Shown here piece after piece: positions 46,850 through 58,367 of a stretch of DNA of 64,000 nucleotides. Within the stretch, counting starts at the first letter, position 1; each line of letters opens with the position of its first letter. The notes beneath the pieces are model-generated. The model worked only from the letters and a program-made list of their open reading frames with translations. It had not been told where the DNA came from and searched no databases. This stretch comes from Symbiodinium natans (Eukaryota > Sar > Dinophyceae > Suessiales > Symbiodiniaceae), in assembly GCA_905221605.1 (NCBI GenBank), contig CAJNDS010000291.1:291545-355544 (forward strand). Reading direction: 5' to 3'. The translations under genes and the position numbers were made by a program.

Positions 46850-47480
46850 GCCCATCTTGTCAAAGCCAAGACTTCAAACTCAGCCCATTTTTTTTTCTGC
46901 TGCTTGACTTGACGTGCATTTTTCCTGTTTGCACCTGCAAAGGCTGAACAAAGCTACCAGCAAAGAAACATGACCTCAAAAAAACTTTGGCTGTGTTTTT
47001 CAGCTGTCTGGCTTGACACATGCAAGGCAAGACCAAACTTGGCAAATTGAAGATGCCCTGTCAAGCAAATTATTTTTGTAATTTCCAACATGAAAAACAT
47101 TTAAAACCAGAAAAACACTGGTTTCAAAGTTGCCTTGGGTCAAAGGAGATTGTTTTCAAAATTTCCAAAAATGAAAAAAAAAACATTTAAAACAGGAAAC
47201 ACTGGTTTTTAAGCATTTCAAAGTCTGCAGTGTGAATACTGATTTTGGTTCAGAAACAAAATCGCTTGAGCACAATTTAAAACATCAATTGATGTTTTTT
47301 TTTTCAACTTTTCCTTGTTTGAGAAACATTGTTAACGAAATGATCTGAAAACAAAATGAGCCTTACTAACTTTTTGCAACTAAGCCAACCGGCTTGGTTT
47401 GGATCAAAATTTTAAATTTTGAAAATTTTCAAAAAACATTGTAAGAAACGCGGCGTCCAAAAAATCTAGAACGCATTCTG
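46850..47480. repeat. AT-rich direct duplication, copy 2
   Basis: Second copy, about 0.89 kb downstream of the first; it ends near the GCGGCGTCCAAAAAA block that corresponds to GCGGCGTTCAAAAAA in copy 1. Confidence 0.9.
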
Positions 47481-48750
47481 TGGAATGGTTGGTTTAAAAA
47501 CAAATCATTTTGGAATTCCTACATGCTATCTTGCCAGGTAAAATGGGAGCAAACAAAAAAGTTTTCAACGAAAGAAAAAAAACACATTTTTCATGGTTTT
47601 CAAAAACAAAAATTTAAATTTCTGAAAATATGCAGCTTTCAGATATTCCGTGTGGGTAAATTCCTGCTAAGACCACTGCAGAGAGCTGAACAACAACCCA
47701 GCGACGCCTGCAAACAATGAAAATAACTCCAAAAACCTTGAAAAGTGCTGAAACTTGCATTTTGGAAAATTTGAAAAAATTGCCACGGAGAGTGCTTTGC
47801 ACCACTCCGCTTTAGTTGTGAATCATTTGTGAAGGGGGTTTCGTTCTCCCCTTTAAAGTCTTCAAAGCCTTCGCACCTTCGAAGCCTTCGAAGCCCCCTT
47901 CGTCCTTCCTTCGAAGCTTTCGAAGCCACTTCCCCTTCGTTTATTTGTATTTCATCTTTTGAAAAAATCAGAAAATGAAACGTGTGTTTAGAACCAAATG
48001 CTCCATTTCCCCAAGTGGGGAGGCGGCCCAGGAAGTTCAACCAATGGTCCCTTGTAGGTAGTTTCCCACAGTGTCGAAACAAGCAGTCTCTATAAAGACG
48101 CGCCGCAGAAGAGCTGTCCAGCAGCAGAAGATGAAGATCTCGGTGCAGCTGGAAAGTGGATCAGGCCGTAGAGAAGCTGTTTCACACCCACAATAAATTG
48201 GCCCCTTGAATAACTGTGCCTGGATCGCGGAAAAAGAGCAATGACCGACCAAGAAGTTCGGAGAGAAGCGTTCGCTGACAGATTTCAGCTCAAGGGATTG
48301 AAAAAACTGTGTCGCAAACCATCCGCTGTCTGTACTCCAGCATCCATGGTCTGGCCCACTGGCCACCTTCCAAGGCGGTGGGGCAATGTGCCAATGTGCC
48401 CGGGGAAGGTGTGGACGCCCTCGGTCGGTGTTGGAGTGTGGTGTCGTTGCGCGACTCTCCCCCTGTCCGGAAATCGGGGGGGCTTGCATTTCTGCTTACT
48501 GCCAATTTTCGGCTGGCATGGCGACTGCGCCTTACCGGTAGCGGTTTCTTGTCGATTCCGCTCAGTGCCTTGTTTTCCGGACGCACTCTTTTGCTGGGGT
48601 TTCTGAACTGGCCTGCGATGTACAGTGCGCTCCCGTGACGCTGCCCTGCTGCCTTACCAGCCTTTTATCTCTCTTTGACAAGATGTGCACCGCCCCCCAC
48701 TCCCCCCTCCCCCCCACCCCCCCCCACTACTGCTCTTCTGCTATAACTAC
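47481..48750. other. no gene recognised
   Basis: TTCGAAGCC palindromic repeats lie at 47868-47935. A C-rich run lies at 48690-48727. Frames at 48037-48489 and 48290-48638 on both strands overlap and lack motifs. Confidence 0.4.
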
Positions 48751-48754
48751 TACT

Positions 48755-49800
<1,046 letters not shown>

Positions 49801-50000
49801 CACTTCTACTTCTCCTACTACAGAAGAAATGGCGCGTTGGTGTCATTTCACGAAGACGACGAAGTAGGAACCACATAGTGTGTGATTGTGCAGCGCAGCC
49901 AAGCACAGAGTGCCTTGCAGAAAAGAGCACAGGGTTCCAGCTGCCAAGAGCGAATTCGCGGGGTGGGAGGTTCGGGGGGGGGGGGTGAAAAGCGTCCATT
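49801..50000. other. no gene recognised
   Basis: Flank of the CTA array; a G9 run lies at 49977-49985. Confidence 0.4.
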
Positions 50001-50004
50001 GCGA

Positions 50005-50258
50005 ATGATGACGTCCAGAGCGTAAACATCGTTTCTCGAGGTTTTTGCTGGCTGCGCTTGTTTTTTATTTTTTGGGGGGGTGGGGGAAGGTGGGAAAACG
50101 TCCGTTGCCGGATGAGACGTCCAAACCGCAAGAAATAGATTTTTTCGTGGTTTTTGCTGCCGTGATGACGTCCAGCAGGATCAAAACATGATTTTTTCGT
50201 TGTTTTTTGCTGCCGCAATGAGGTCCAGGCGCAAACATCGTTTTTTCCAAGGTTTTTG
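50005..50258. repeat. degenerate tandem repeat, about 4 units
   Basis: Units carry GATGACGTCCAG, CAAACATCGTTTTTTC and AGGTTTTTGCTGG, spaced roughly 55-95 bases. Confidence 0.8.
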
Positions 50259-50384
50259 CTGGTCTGTACGGTAAGGCTTCTAGAGGTTAGACCTGAAAAT
50301 CCCAGAATCATAACGTGCTTGAGGGCCCAGCGGTTTTTCAGGTTTCAGAGAGGTCTCTTGGGTTGGTCTTTGTGTGTGCGAAAA

Positions 50385-50545
50385 ACTGAGCGTGTTCAAC
50401 TAGCATCCCTCTTTTGGGACCGAGCGTACTCAAACAGCACCCAAGTTTTGGGAGACCAAGCGTGTTCAACTGGCATCCTGCTTTTTGGGGACCGAGCTTA
50501 CTCAAATAGCATCCAAACTTTTTTGGGGATTTACGCGACCGAGCA
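50385..50545. repeat. GACCGAGCGTGTTCAACTAG repeat block
   Basis: Alternating blocks GGACCGAGCGTACTCAAA, CAGCACCCAAGTTTTGGGGA and TTCAACTAGCATCC. The same blocks recur at 54967-55085 and 55253-55378. Confidence 0.9.
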
Positions 50546-51059
50546 AACTCAAACAGCGGGAACCGCGCTTGCAGAACACTGTAGAGTAAAAACATGTCCC
50601 TCAGAGGTTTGTCGTATGTCCCCTTCCGTTGTGCTCGCAGGGTTTTGGTGAGGGCCTCCCCTTCGTTCATACGGTGACATCGCATGCAACCAGCACTCCA
50701 ACTCCCTGATGACCAAATAACCTACTGTGGAGGTCATCTGACGCGTGTCCTATGTTTTCCGCAATTTTCGGACCCTAAAATGCCACGTGGTGTTGCGTTT
50801 TCGAGCATGTCTGGAACGTGCAGGCCTCTGCCAGCCAATTTTTTGGTTGCGCAGCAGTCCATCTGCGTTCCAGTGCGCAACATGCAGATTGTGCGCCAGT
50901 GTGGCGTCCGAACGCAATTTGCAGTTGAGGGTGGAATCAGGCTGATAAAGAACATTCTTTTAGTTGTTTTGACGTAAAAGTTCTGCAGAGATACATGTCG
51001 AAGCTCCGGAATCTAGGGGCGCTTCATTTTGTGTTTGTCGTGCTGGGAAGTGTCTCACG

Positions 51060-51400
51060 TTGTAGCCCTAGTGCCCGAGGTGGAATGCAAAGAGCGGGCC
51101 GTGCTGCACTCTTGATTGAGGTGGGAAGCAACGAGCCGTGCTGCAGCCTTAGATTTTAGGTGGAAAGCAAACAGCCGGGGAGGCGGTGCTGCAGCCTCAG
51201 AATTTTGGGTGCGGGAGGGGGGGGGAAAGAAGCCCGGAGAGGGGTTGCAGCCCCAGTTTTGGGGTGAGGTGGAATGCAAAAAAGCTCGGGTATGCTGCAG
51301 CCCAGTGTCCAGTCAGGTCGATCAAAGACCGTGGGCAGGCTGTGTGATGCAGCCGCAGAATTTGGAGTGAGGCGGAAAGCAAAGCCCTGTGCGAAGCCTG
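51060..51400. repeat. minisatellite inside element copy 1
   Basis: About six degenerate units of GAGGTGGAAAGCAAA, GAGCCGTGCTGCAGCCTTAG and ATTTTGGGT, spaced about 50-60 bases. The matching block in copy 2 is 52870-53200. Confidence 0.8.
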
Positions 51401-51421
51401 TGGGAAGCGACAGTTGCAAAG

Positions 51422-51544
51422 TAGATTGCCAAAAAACAGACTCGGAAGCCGAAAATAAAGTTGGACCTGAACACTTGTTATTAGTTCTTCAAAACGGGTC
51501 CAACTCTACGATTTTCGGTTCCGGGTCTGGTTTTTGGCAATCTA
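51422..51544. repeat. internal hairpin in element copy 1
   Basis: TAGATTGCCAAAAAACAGAC at 51422 pairs with its near reverse complement ending 51544; arms of about 45 bases around a 30-base loop. A second, shorter inverted pair (GACAATCTGCTGTTCAATG and its complement) spans 51741-51863. Confidence 0.9.
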
Positions 51545-52869
51545 TTGTGAACTGGTGGAATCCCCGCAGTTTCATCGTATGCGTCGAAGCTCGTGGTCTC
51601 GCGCGTTCACGCTCTAAAAAGTGGCGGTTTTCGTGCAGCTTTTGCTTCGATGCATAACCGCTGTGTTATTTTGCCAAGAGTGGTGTTGTTCTTGTTGAAG
51701 TGTCAACCGACAGGTTATGCCGTAGCCGCAAAATCGTAAAGTTGACAATCTGCTGTTCAATGTTGGCAGTAGACTGGGGCTTCGGTTGCATGGGGTGGAG
51801 GTGGGAGCAAGTCGTTACCTGTCAAATAACTTTCCAGCATTGAACAGCGAAATGTCAACCTTATGATCTGCCTGTCTCTAGAAAGCGTTGATCTTTTTCT
51901 GACGACACTTGTCGAGGCGATCAAAGAACAATGCTGCATATGTCTCATCACTTGAGTGCAGTTTCAGGACCTAAAAAAACACAAGAAACGTAGGACGCAT
52001 CACGTGACCTCCACAGTGCGAGAAAGATCTTACGTGAACACTGCAAGACTGCTTTGTCTTGGATGCCAGCCAAAGATCAGTCTGGCAAGCCACACATATC
52101 GACGGCGTTTTTGTTTGATCCAAACAGTCGAGACAGAATATCTTGTTCTTGTGTGAGTTGACTGCAGCATTTTTTGAACTTAAGCAGGTTCCAAAAAAGC
52201 AGCTGTATTCCGGGCACCGAAAATGGGCCCTGGACTGTGGATTTCTTTTCTGAAAGCACAAGGTCACCCAGTTTGGAGCCCCAATTTGGGGCCCAGATTT
52301 AGGAGCCATTTCTGGGCCCGCTTGCGCCATTTTTTTTTGCGGGCAGAAGCCAGATCTGTTTTACACAGCCGGTCGTTGTGAGCAAAACAAATAAGCCTCT
52401 TGCTCAGTTCTGATCTACGTCTTGCCAGTCTCCCTTAAAATTTCGAAGAATAGCAAGAAGAACGTGCGGCAAAGTCTCATTTGGAACCGGAAGTTTCTCT
52501 GACTCTAACTGTGGAGGTCATCTGACGTGTCCTATGTTTTCTGTAATTTTTCGGACCCTGAAATGGATCCGTGTGACTGGCCACGTGGTGTTGCGTTTTC
52601 GAGCATGTCTGGAACGTGCAGGCCTCTGCCAGCCAATTTTTTGGTTGCGTAGCAGTCCACCTGCGTTCCAGTGCGCAACATGCAGATTGTGCGCCAGTGT
52701 GGCGTCCGAATGCAATTTGCAGTTGGTAAGGGTGGAATCAGGCTGATAAAGAACATTCTTTTAGTTGTTTTGCCGTAAAAGTTCTGCCGAGATACATGTC
52801 GAAGCTCCGGGGTCTAGGGGCGCTTCATTTTGTGTTTGTCGTGCTGGGAAGTGTCTCACGTTGTAGCCC

Positions 52870-53200
52870 TAGTGCCCGAGGTGGGATGCAAAGAGCCCGG
52901 GCCGTGCTGCACTCTTGATTGAGGTGGGAAGCAAAGAGCCGTGCTGCAGCCTTAGATTTTGGGTGAGGTGGGAAGCAAACAGCCGGGGAGGCGGTGCTGC
53001 AGCCTTAGAATTTTGGGTGCGGGGGGGGGAAAGGAGCCCGGAGAGGGGTTGCAGCCCTAGTTTTTTTGGGTGAGGTGGGATGCAAAAAAGCTCGGGTATG
53101 CTGCAGCCCAGTGATGCCCAGTCAGGTCGATCAAAGACCGTGGGCAGGCTGTGATGCAGCCGCAGAATTTGGGGTGAGGCGGGAAGCAAAGCCCTGTGTG
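52870..53200. repeat. minisatellite inside element copy 2
   Basis: Same unit as in copy 1 with different small indels between units. Confidence 0.8.
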
Positions 53201-53231
53201 CGAAGCCTGTGGGAAAGCGACAGTTGCAAAG

Positions 53232-53364
53232 TAGATTGCCAAAAAACAGACTCGGAAGCCGAAAATCGTAAAGTTGGACCTTTTTTAAAACACTTATTAT
53301 TAGTTCTTTAAAACGGGTCCAACTCTACGATTTTCGGTTTCCGGGTCTGGTTTTTGGCAATCTA
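53232..53364. repeat. internal hairpin in element copy 2
   Basis: Arms 53232-53280 and 53316-53364, about 49 bases each, including CGAAAATCGTA with TACGATTTTCG. The second pair lies at 53558-53682. Confidence 0.92.
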
Positions 53365-53842
53365 TTGTGAACTGGTGGAATCCCTGCAGTTTCGTCGTAT
53401 GCGTCGAAGCTCGTGGTCTCGCGCGTTCACGCTCTAAAAGTGGCGGTTTTCGTGCAGCTTTTGCTTCGATGCATAACCGCTGTGTTATTTTGCCAAGAGT
53501 GGTGTTGTTCTTGTTGAAGTGTCAACCGACAGGTTATGCCGTAGCCGCAAAATCGTAAAGTTGACAATCTGCTGTTCAATGTTGGCAGTAGACTGGGGCT
53601 TCGGTTGCATGGGGTGGAGGTGGGAGCAAGTCGTTACCTGTCAAATAACTTTCCAGCATTGAACAGCGAAATGTCAACCCTATGATCTGCCTGTCTCTAG
53701 AAAGCGTTGATCTTTTTCTGACGACACTTGTCGAGGCGATCAAAGAACAATGCTGCATATGTCTCATCACTTGAGTGCAGTTTCAGGACCTAAAAAAACA
53801 CAAGAAACGTAGGACGCATCACGTGACCTCCACAGTATAATG

Positions 53843-54900
53843 GCTCGCGCCCGGTTGTTGTGGAGCCACGACAACGTTACCAGCGCAGTTTTTTTTTGGG
53901 CGGTTTTTGACACGACAGACCGTGTCAAAACCGCCCGAAACCTGTGCTGGTAACGTAATCGTAACCCGGCACGAGCTCTTTGCTCGGTGCTTTTAGGGGA
54001 TGACCAGCACACAATTTTTTGGGCGTTAGAACTCCGGGCGCGGACCTGCACGGACTCCGGTTCTTTTCTTTGGGCAATCAAAGACACATGCGTGGACCAT
54101 GGAAAACATTGAGAAAGCGTGCGCGGATTGGTTTCCAGACATTTGGGAATGGAAAGGTTTAAAACACCAAAAACCGTCATGCCTCGGAGCCTCGCGTGGC
54201 AAACTTGTTCTGGCAAGTTGGTCTTTGTATGGGGAGAGGGGGAAGCTCTGGCACGAGCTATTTGGTCATCAGGGCGCAGGTGGGGCCAGTTGCTTACGAT
54301 GAAACCCAAAAACCTGTGCTGGTAACGTAATCGTGGCTCTCTACAGGTTGGTTGTGCATTTGCCCCTGAAATCATAGACCCTATGCCCTGAAAAGAGGGT
54401 GGGTTGGGCAAATGGTGATCTCTTTGTGAGAAGAGCTCCTGCAGTGTTTCCAAAACCTTCATGACCGTGTTAGAGTTGCTACTCTGCTTGTTCTGCGGAA
54501 AGGTGTTGTACAAGCGCAAAAAGTTTGCACTTTCAGAACACTGTAGAAGTAAAAGCATTTCCCTTACAGGGTTTGTCGTCTGTCCTCTCTCTTCGTGCTC
54601 GTAGGGTTTTGTGAGAGAGCCTTAGAAGTTTGCATGCCGCATGTCCCCTTCCTTCGTACTCGTAGGGTGAGGGCCCCTAATTAGAGGTTAGGCCGGAAAA
54701 TTCGAGAATCATAACGTGCTTGAAGGGCCCATGCCTCGGAGCCTCATGTGGCAACTTCTCCTGGCAAGTTGGCCATAGTATGGGGGCTCTGGCGCGAGCT
54801 ATTGGTTATCAGGGCGCAGATGGGGCTAGTTGCTTTTGGTGAAACCCAAACACTTGTGCTGGTAACATAATCGTGGCCCTGTAAGGGTTGTGAATATGCC
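53843..54900. repeat. long direct repeat, unit 1
   Basis: Order of blocks: foldback, CCCGGCACGAGCTCTTTGCT, GGGCGTTAGAACTCCGGGCG, ACCATGGAAAACATTGAGAA, GAAGAGCTCCTG, TTCCCTTACAGGGTTTGTCG, CCTAATTAGAGGTTAGGCCG, CATGCCTCGGAGCCTCATGT. Unit 2 repeats this order. The minus 263-codon frame across it (53767-54558) is not called. Confidence 0.88.
53867..53962. mobile_element. foldback element, short copy
   Basis: Arms CACGACAACGTTACCAGCGC ... and ... GTGCTGGTAACGTAATCG, with TTTGGGCGGTTTTTGACACG pairing to CGTGTCAAAACCGCCC. The loop is about six bases. It directly follows element copy 2. Confidence 0.88.
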
Positions 54901-54966
54901 CTTGAAATCATAAACCCTATGCCCCTATCTCTTCATGGGAAGAGCTCCTGTGGTGTTCTGCTTTGC

Positions 54967-55378
54967 AGGACCGAGCATTCTCAAATAGCACCCAAGTTTT
55001 GGGGACCGAGCGTCTTCAACTAGCATCAGCGTGTTTTGCAGGACCAAGCGATTCAAATAGCGCCCAAGTTTTGGGGACCGCGCTTTCAGAACGTTGTAAA
55101 AGTGAAACGGGCTCCATATCCCTTAGCGGTTTGTCGTATGTCCCCTCTCTTTGTGCTCGTCGGGTTTGGTGGGATTGTCGCACGTCCCCTCCCTTCGTGC
55201 TCGTAGGATGAGGGCCCGAGGTTAGGCCTGAAAGTCCTAGAATCCTGCTTTGGAGGACCGAGCGTACTCAAATGGCACCCAAGTTTTGGGGACCAAGCGT
55301 GTTCAACTAGCATCCTGCTTTTTGGGGACCGAGCGTGCTCAAATAGCGCCCAAGTTTTGGGGACCGCACTTTCAGAAC
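54967..55378. repeat. GACCGAGCGT repeat blocks, second site
   Basis: Two groups (54967-55085, 55253-55378) of the same alternating blocks as at 50385-50545, separated by a TCCCCTC-TTCGTGCTCGTAGGG block that is itself repeated. Confidence 0.88.
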
Positions 55379-55639
55379 ATTGTAGAAGTAAAAGCATATC
55401 CCTTAAAGGCTTATCGTGTGTCCCCTCCCCTCGTGCTCGCAGGGTTTCGTGAGGGCCCTAGAAGTTTGTCGTATGTCCGCGCTCGTAGGGTGACATCGCA
55501 AGCAAATAGAACCCCATCTGCACCTTGATGTAGCTCGCGCCATAGCGCGTGCTATTTTGTCGCAGGGCAAACATCTATGGTGTTTGAACACGTTGAAATA
55601 CGTTTTCAGGGCAGCACGCTCTGACCAAATAGCTCGCGC

Positions 55640-56590
55640 AGGTTGTGGAGCCACGATTACATTACCAGCGCAGGTCTTTTTGGGCTGTTTTTGACACGGT
55701 CTTTTCGCGCAAACAAGAGGGCGGTCTCTTTTTGGCGAAAAGACCGTGCCAAAAACGCCCAAAACCTGTGCTGGTAACGTCCGTGGCTCCATAATGTCCA
55801 TAACCCGGCACGAGCTCTTTGCTCGGTGCTTTTAGGGGATGGGTGAGATGGGGCCAGGATTACGTCACCAGCACACAGGTCTTTTGGGCGTTAGAACTCC
55901 GGGCGGGCCTACGCGGACCCCGGGTGTTTTTCTGGCAATCAAAGATACAAGCTCGGACCATGGAAAACATCGAGAAAGCGTGCACGGATTCTCTGCGCAT
56001 TCGGGAACTACAAAGGTTTAGAAAGAAGCAAAAACCGTTATGCTAAACCCTATGCACTTAACAGAGGGTGGTTTAAGCAAATGCTTGTCTTTTGTGGGAA
56101 GAGCTCCTGTTGTGTTTCCAAAAACCTTTATAGCCGTTTTAGAGTTGCAACTCTGCTTGCTCCGAGAAAATGTTCTATACAAGCACAAAAACATCCTATG
56201 TTTTTCCTAACATCTGCACTTTCAAAGCGCTGTGGAAGTAAAAGCATTTCCCTTACAGGGTTTGTCGTCTGTCCTCTCTCTTCGTGCTCGTAGGGTTTTG
56301 TGAGAGAGCCTTAGAAGTTTGCATGCCGCATGTCCCCTTCCTTCGTACTCGTAGGGTGAGGGCCCCTAATTAGAGGTTAGGCCGGAAAATTCGAGAATCA
56401 TAACGTGCTTGAAGGGCCCATGCCTCGGAGCCTCATGTGGCAACTTCTCCTGGCAAGTTGGCCATTGTATAGGGGGAGCTCTGGCGCGAGCCATTGGGTC
56501 ATCAGGGCGCAGATGGGGCTAGTTGCTTACCGTGAAACATCGTGAAACCCAAACACCGGTGCTGGTAACGTATTCGTGGCCCTATAAGCC
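55640..56590. repeat. long direct repeat, unit 2
   Basis: Same block order as unit 1, about 1.8 kb downstream. About 230 bases (54554-54780 against 56240-56470) appear identical, so this part was copied recently or gene-converted. Confidence 0.88.
55647..55790. mobile_element. foldback element, longer copy
   Basis: Arms 55647-55708 and 55735-55790: GGAGCCACGATTACATTACC pairs with the end GGTAACGTCCGTGGCTCC, and GACACGGTCTTTTCGC pairs with GCGAAAAGACCGTGCC. Single ends of the same family (GTGCTGGTAACGTAATCGTGG) occur at 54315, 54858 and 56561. Confidence 0.9.
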
Positions 56591-56719
56591 CGGGGAGGGT
56601 GGTTAAGCAAATGTTTGTCTGTTGTGGGAAAAGCTCTCGTGGTGTGTCCAAAAACCTTTATAGCCGTTTTAGAGCTGCAACTCTGCTTGCTCGCTGTAAC
56701 GAAACACAGACAGCCCAAT

Positions 56720-57545
56720 TTTCATGGACGACCGGGCGCTGCGCGAATGCATTATTCGTGGCCTGAAGACTACATCTGGTCTTGCGTTGGTCTTGCTTTC
56801 CACACTTGCACAGATACTGAATGCATGTCGGCACTGGCGAAAGAAATTGAAGAATGCATTTGGTTTTGTTTTGGTCTTGCTTTCCATATTTGCAGTGCTA
56901 TTCTTCCCTTGTGCGTTTATCAATAAGGGAAAAAGAGACCTGAAATGCATTTTTATCCGCGCAGGTTCAGGTCTATTGTGGTTTTGCAAAGAAGCAACTA
57001 GGCGAATGCATTTAGCCGGCCTTTTCAAATTGCATTTGGGCAGAATGTATTTGCATGTTGGTTTCCTGTGTCTGGGGCCCCTGACTTTTCGCACGGGCTC
57101 AGGTCTATTGTGCTTTTGCAAAAAAGCAGCTACCGGAATGCATTTAGCCGGGCTGGAAAAATGCATCTGAGCATGTTCCTCTTGATTCTGGGCCTCTTTC
57201 GGAATCTTGCAAGACGTCGAAAATGCTGCTAGACATGTTAGGGCCCTTATAGCTCTTCCTTCTTATGCAGTGAAAGAAGAGAATCGACATGAATCGACCA
57301 GATTGGTTGGTCGCTACTTAGACGATGTAACGAAACGCAGACAGCGAGTTTGACATGTGCGACCGCAGGCTGCGCGAATGCATTTTGCCAGGCCCCAATA
57401 ATGCGTGCGGTCTTTGCTTGCCTGTCTGTTTTTCTGCGCGTGGTCAGGTCTATCGTGTTTTTTGGAAAACAGCAGCGCTAACGCATTTAGCCAGCCACCA
57501 ATATTGCATTTGGGCATGATGTTCCTTTTTTATTCGGGCCAAGAA
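56720..57545 (+). repeat. degenerate long-period repeat with an open frame
   Basis: Blocks CAGGTCTATTGTGGTTTTGC and GCGAATGCATTTAGCCGGCC recur near 56963, 57098, 57370 and 57443. The 148-codon plus frame at 56724-57170 and the 165-codon minus frame at 56669-57166 both come from this repeat and are not called. Confidence 0.75.
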
Positions 57546-58350
57546 ATTCATGAATCATATCTGTGTCTTTGGGTTCTGACTCATGGTGCTACATGACGAC
57601 CTATTAAGGGGCCAGCACTGAAGTTTAGGGTAACCGATGTCGAATTTTATGTCGCATTGTTGTTTCACGCGTTTTCTCTTTCCCTACAATCTTACTGTTT
57701 GGGGTCTTCGCCGGCATAATTACTAGATTCTAGGCCCATGCGTGGACCGTGCAATGAGAAACCGTGCGCAGAGACTTGTGGCTCACGCTTAGTGGCTTAG
57801 TGGAGTTGCATGTGCAATCATTTGCGCAGTACTAGATCGAGTACACAATAGTTTTACTATGACCATGAGTTTTGTTATTCAATCTTTCTAGGCCCTTGAA
57901 TGTAGTCACGGTTTAGGGTTATGGGTTTTCAGCTTTCGGAAAGCCTTTCTCTAACATAAACAAAATGTGATAGCAACATAATGAATGTAAGGCTGTCAGG
58001 TGCTTATGAAAAAACCAACCCAGGACTTCGGAGTTCACTTTACCGTTAGGTCGCCTACTTCCGGGCGAACTCATGACTTTACCGAATATACCCCCCTTAT
58101 CTTGCCCCCCTTATGCCTCGCCTGTGATTATACTTTACCCTGCCAGCGCCATGGAGCCACCCGAGCTATCCTTCTTTGGCAGGCCCAGCTGTTGACATGG
58201 GGAATCCCAAGTCCCACATCCTCAAACCCCGAACCCTAAACTGCAATTTCGGCCCCGTCCAGCTCTATAATACGGGTGCCAAAAAAAAAACGGCCCTGGG
58301 TTTGGGGCCCTTCGGCCAAAGAGGGTTTGAGGTTTGGGTTTATAGGCTTT
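57546..58350. other. no gene recognised
   Basis: AT-rich at first, then GC-rich after 58.1 kb. No motif, no tandem array. Confidence 0.4.
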
Positions 58351-58367
58351 CGAGATCCGAAGCTTCC

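Larger units (their letters stand above)
50724..52017. mobile_element. 1.3-kb terminal-inverted-repeat element, copy 1
   Basis: Begins ACTGTGGAGGTCATCTGACG and ends, as reverse complement, ACTGTGGAGGTCACGTGATG. The similarity runs on through GCGTCCTA, so the terminal inverted repeat is about 36 bases with a few mismatches. The second copy has the same ends. No transposase frame; the only shared open frame (51757-51951, minus, 64 codons) is unrecognised. No clear target duplication at the flanks. Likely a non-autonomous DNA transposon. Confidence 0.8.
52508..53836. mobile_element. 1.3-kb terminal-inverted-repeat element, copy 2
   Basis: Same ends and same internal order as 50724-52017, with small indels. 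Most blocks differ by only a few percent by eye. A 490-bp unrelated spacer separates the copies, so this is not a simple tandem duplication of one junction. Confidence 0.8.

Noticed and set aside
53767-54558. 263-codon minus frame
   Set aside because: It crosses a foldback repeat and a duplicated block, has no motif, and its sequence recurs in broken form at 55.6-56.6 kb.
56669-57170. 148- and 165-codon frames on opposite strands
   Set aside because: Both derive from the same long-period repeat and cover each other.
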